This document shows positions 5,643 through 6,315 of a stretch of 6,315 bases of DNA, piece after piece. Source of the stretch: Spirochaetae bacterium HGW-Spirochaetae-9 (GTDB lineage: Bacteria; Spirochaetota; Spirochaetia; Treponematales; Rectinemataceae); NCBI GenBank assembly GCA_002839205.1, contig PGXP01000105.1, forward strand, positions 1 through 6,315, read 5' to 3'. Position 1 is the first letter of the stretch. Each line of letters begins with the position of its first letter. Both the position numbers and the translations under genes were made by a program. The notes under the pieces are model-generated. The model was not told the DNA's origin, did not search any database, and saw only the letters and a program-made list of their open reading frames with translations.

Positions 5643-6083
5643 TTACCACCCACAAGAACCTGTAACGGCTATTGTCTCGATAGTGATTGTTGCCGGTCCG
5701 GGACCTTGTGGAAAAAGTATTTCCATGGAAATTGTATCGTAGGACCCTGCTTCAAGATAGACATTCGATCCGGTTTTCCAAGCATATGAGATACTGCGGC
5801 CGGCGCCATCCAGCACCAATGTTTGGAGGCCCGCGCCGCGTATCCTCTCTTCGCCCGCATTGAAGATGATGCCCGAAACCTTGGCCAGCCGCAGGAGGTG
5901 ATCGTAATCCCAGCGCGAGGAAAGGAGGATGACCTTCCAAAGCGTATCCTCGCCGGCCGCAGTAAGGGGAAGGGCTACAGGAAGCGATGCTCTCCCCTCA
6001 TCCGCTACGGTGCAGCCCTCCTGGGCGAAGAGCGGCGCCGAAAGACAGAGCAGAAAAATGGCGACAACCATCGATCGCTTCAT
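5643..6083 (-). CDS. Small secreted protein of unknown function
   Basis: I do not recognise this 146-residue protein. It has a clear Sec signal peptide: K2-R3, a hydrophobic core (V6-L14) and a cleavage site after LFA at residue 20, giving a mature protein of about 126 residues starting QEGC. The mature part alternates short hydrophobic and polar stretches (about 86-140), consistent with a small beta-sandwich. Cys24 and Cys144, near the two ends, could form a disulfide closing the domain; the C-terminus reads GSCGW. The start at 6083 has GGGAGG four bases upstream, and the alternative ATG at 6095 would break the signal peptide pattern. It lies 24 bp after the transporter ATPase stop and 49 bp before the regulator, so it is probably co-transcribed with both. 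A periplasmic or surface accessory to the transporter is conceivable, but that is only from position. Confidence 0.8.
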   Translation of the reverse strand: MKRSMVVAIFLLCLSAPLFAQEGCTVADEGRASLPVALPLTAAGEDTLWKVILLSSRWDYDHLLRLAKVSGIIFNAGEERIRGAGLQTLVLDGAGRSISYAWKTGSNVYLEAGSYDTISMEILFPQGPGPATITIETIAVTGSCGW

Positions 6084-6085
6084 AG

Positions 6086-6108
6086 TGCCTCCCATAGCCC
6101 TGTGCTGT
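6086..6108 (-). repeat. Copy 2 of the spaced repeat ACAGCACA-N8-GGAGGCA
   Basis: ACAGCACA (6108-6101), eight bases, GGAGGCA (6092-6086) on the minus strand. Here the GGAGG part is the ribosome site of the small secreted protein. Fifteen of the 23 positions are shared with copy 1 at 5614-5636. Confidence 0.45.
6088..6093 (-). promoter_or_regulatory. Ribosome binding site that sets the small secreted protein start
   Basis: GGGAGG on the minus strand four bases before the ATG at 6083. The spacing is short but workable. It supports 6083 over the ATG at 6095, which overlaps this site. Confidence 0.65.
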
Positions 6109-6315
6109 CACATCCCCATATAGGCAGAGCGAACCTGGGGCGAATCGAGGAGGACGGATGCCCTGCCTTCCTCCACGATGCGTCCAGTCTGGATCACATA
6201 GCCCCTGTCAGCGATTTCGAGGGCCTCCTGTACGAGCTGCTCGACGAGGAGCACCGTCACTCCCCTGCGCCGTATCTCGGCAACCGTATTGAGAACGTGC
6301 TCAACCATCGATGGC
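6108..6315 (-). CDS. livF: Branched-chain amino acid-type ABC transporter ATP-binding protein LivF (partial, C-terminal end)
   Basis: Only the last 68 residues are inside the window. They read PSMVEHVLNTVAEIRRRG, then TVLLVEQ, then ALEIADRGYVIQTGRIVEEG and a final SPQVRSAYMGM. This matches the tail of LivF, one of the two ATPases of the hydrophobic amino-acid/amide (HAAT) importer family. LLVEQ sits at the H-loop position, where LivF proteins carry Gln instead of the His of most ABC ATPases; the usual VEQN reads VEQL here. The Walker A, signature and Walker B motifs lie beyond the right edge. LivG, LivH, LivM and a binding protein would be expected upstream of it. Substrates in this family include branched-chain amino acids, urea, amides and aromatic acids, so LivF is a family name rather than a proven specificity. 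Confidence 0.87.
   Translation of the reverse strand, partial: PSMVEHVLNTVAEIRRRGVTVLLVEQLVQEALEIADRGYVIQTGRIVEEGRASVLLDSPQVRSAYMGM

Noticed and set aside
6306..6314. Apparent deletion in LivF (Pro-Ser directly followed by Met-Val-Glu)
   Set aside because: The Pro-Ser best fits the end of the usual G-L-A-P stretch before the MVE helix rather than the Walker B Glu-Pro-Ser, so no deletion is needed.
1..6315. CRISPR array, insertion sequence, tRNA/rRNA or prophage genes
   Set aside because: No regularly spaced direct repeats, transposase motifs, terminal inverted repeats or tRNA-like cloverleaf sequence were seen on either strand.

Overview
This 6.3 kb window is bacterial chromosomal DNA, roughly 55% GC by eye, with dense short-gap gene spacing, good Shine-Dalgarno sites and sigma-70-type promoters. 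The gene content (a 2x[4Fe-4S] ferredoxin of the 2-oxoacid:ferredoxin oxidoreductase type, a biotin-dependent carboxyltransferase without its own biotin domain, a CotH-kinase lipoprotein, a branched-chain-type ABC transporter) suits a free-living anaerobe or fermenter. A spirochaete or another anaerobic Gram-negative is my best guess from the lipoprotein and CotH content, but nothing here settles the taxon.

Layout. Positions 1-221 (minus) are the N-terminal end of a ferredoxin subunit that runs off the left edge. Positions 222-502 are a divergent regulatory region. It holds an exact-consensus promoter (TTGACA, 17 bp, TATAAT) reading toward the ferredoxin, a probable folded mRNA leader between that promoter and the ferredoxin start, two short inverted repeats, and a weaker promoter reading right. 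Positions 503-2299 (plus) encode the carboxyltransferase. A strong hairpin with A and T tracts on either side (2318-2352) separates it from the convergent genes.

From 2354 to the right edge every gene is on the minus strand. In transcription order: the C-terminal end of a LivF-type ATPase (6108-6315), a small secreted protein of unknown function (5643-6083), a GntR/FCD regulator (4910-5593), an HSL-type alpha/beta hydrolase (3987-4913, start overlapping the regulator's stop), then the CotH-kinase lipoprotein (2354-3937). The gaps of 24, 49, -4 and 49 bp allow a single transcription unit, though an AT-rich block at 3958-3990 may give the CotH gene its own promoter.

Working picture (inference): the left half is central carbon metabolism, namely 2-oxoacid oxidation or carboxylation plus biotin-dependent carboxyl transfer. 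The right half is an uptake-and-catabolism cassette, with an ABC importer, an FCD-type regulator that probably senses a small carboxylate, and an intracellular esterase. The most interesting unexplained signal is the approximately 100-nt structured leader ahead of the ferredoxin gene.
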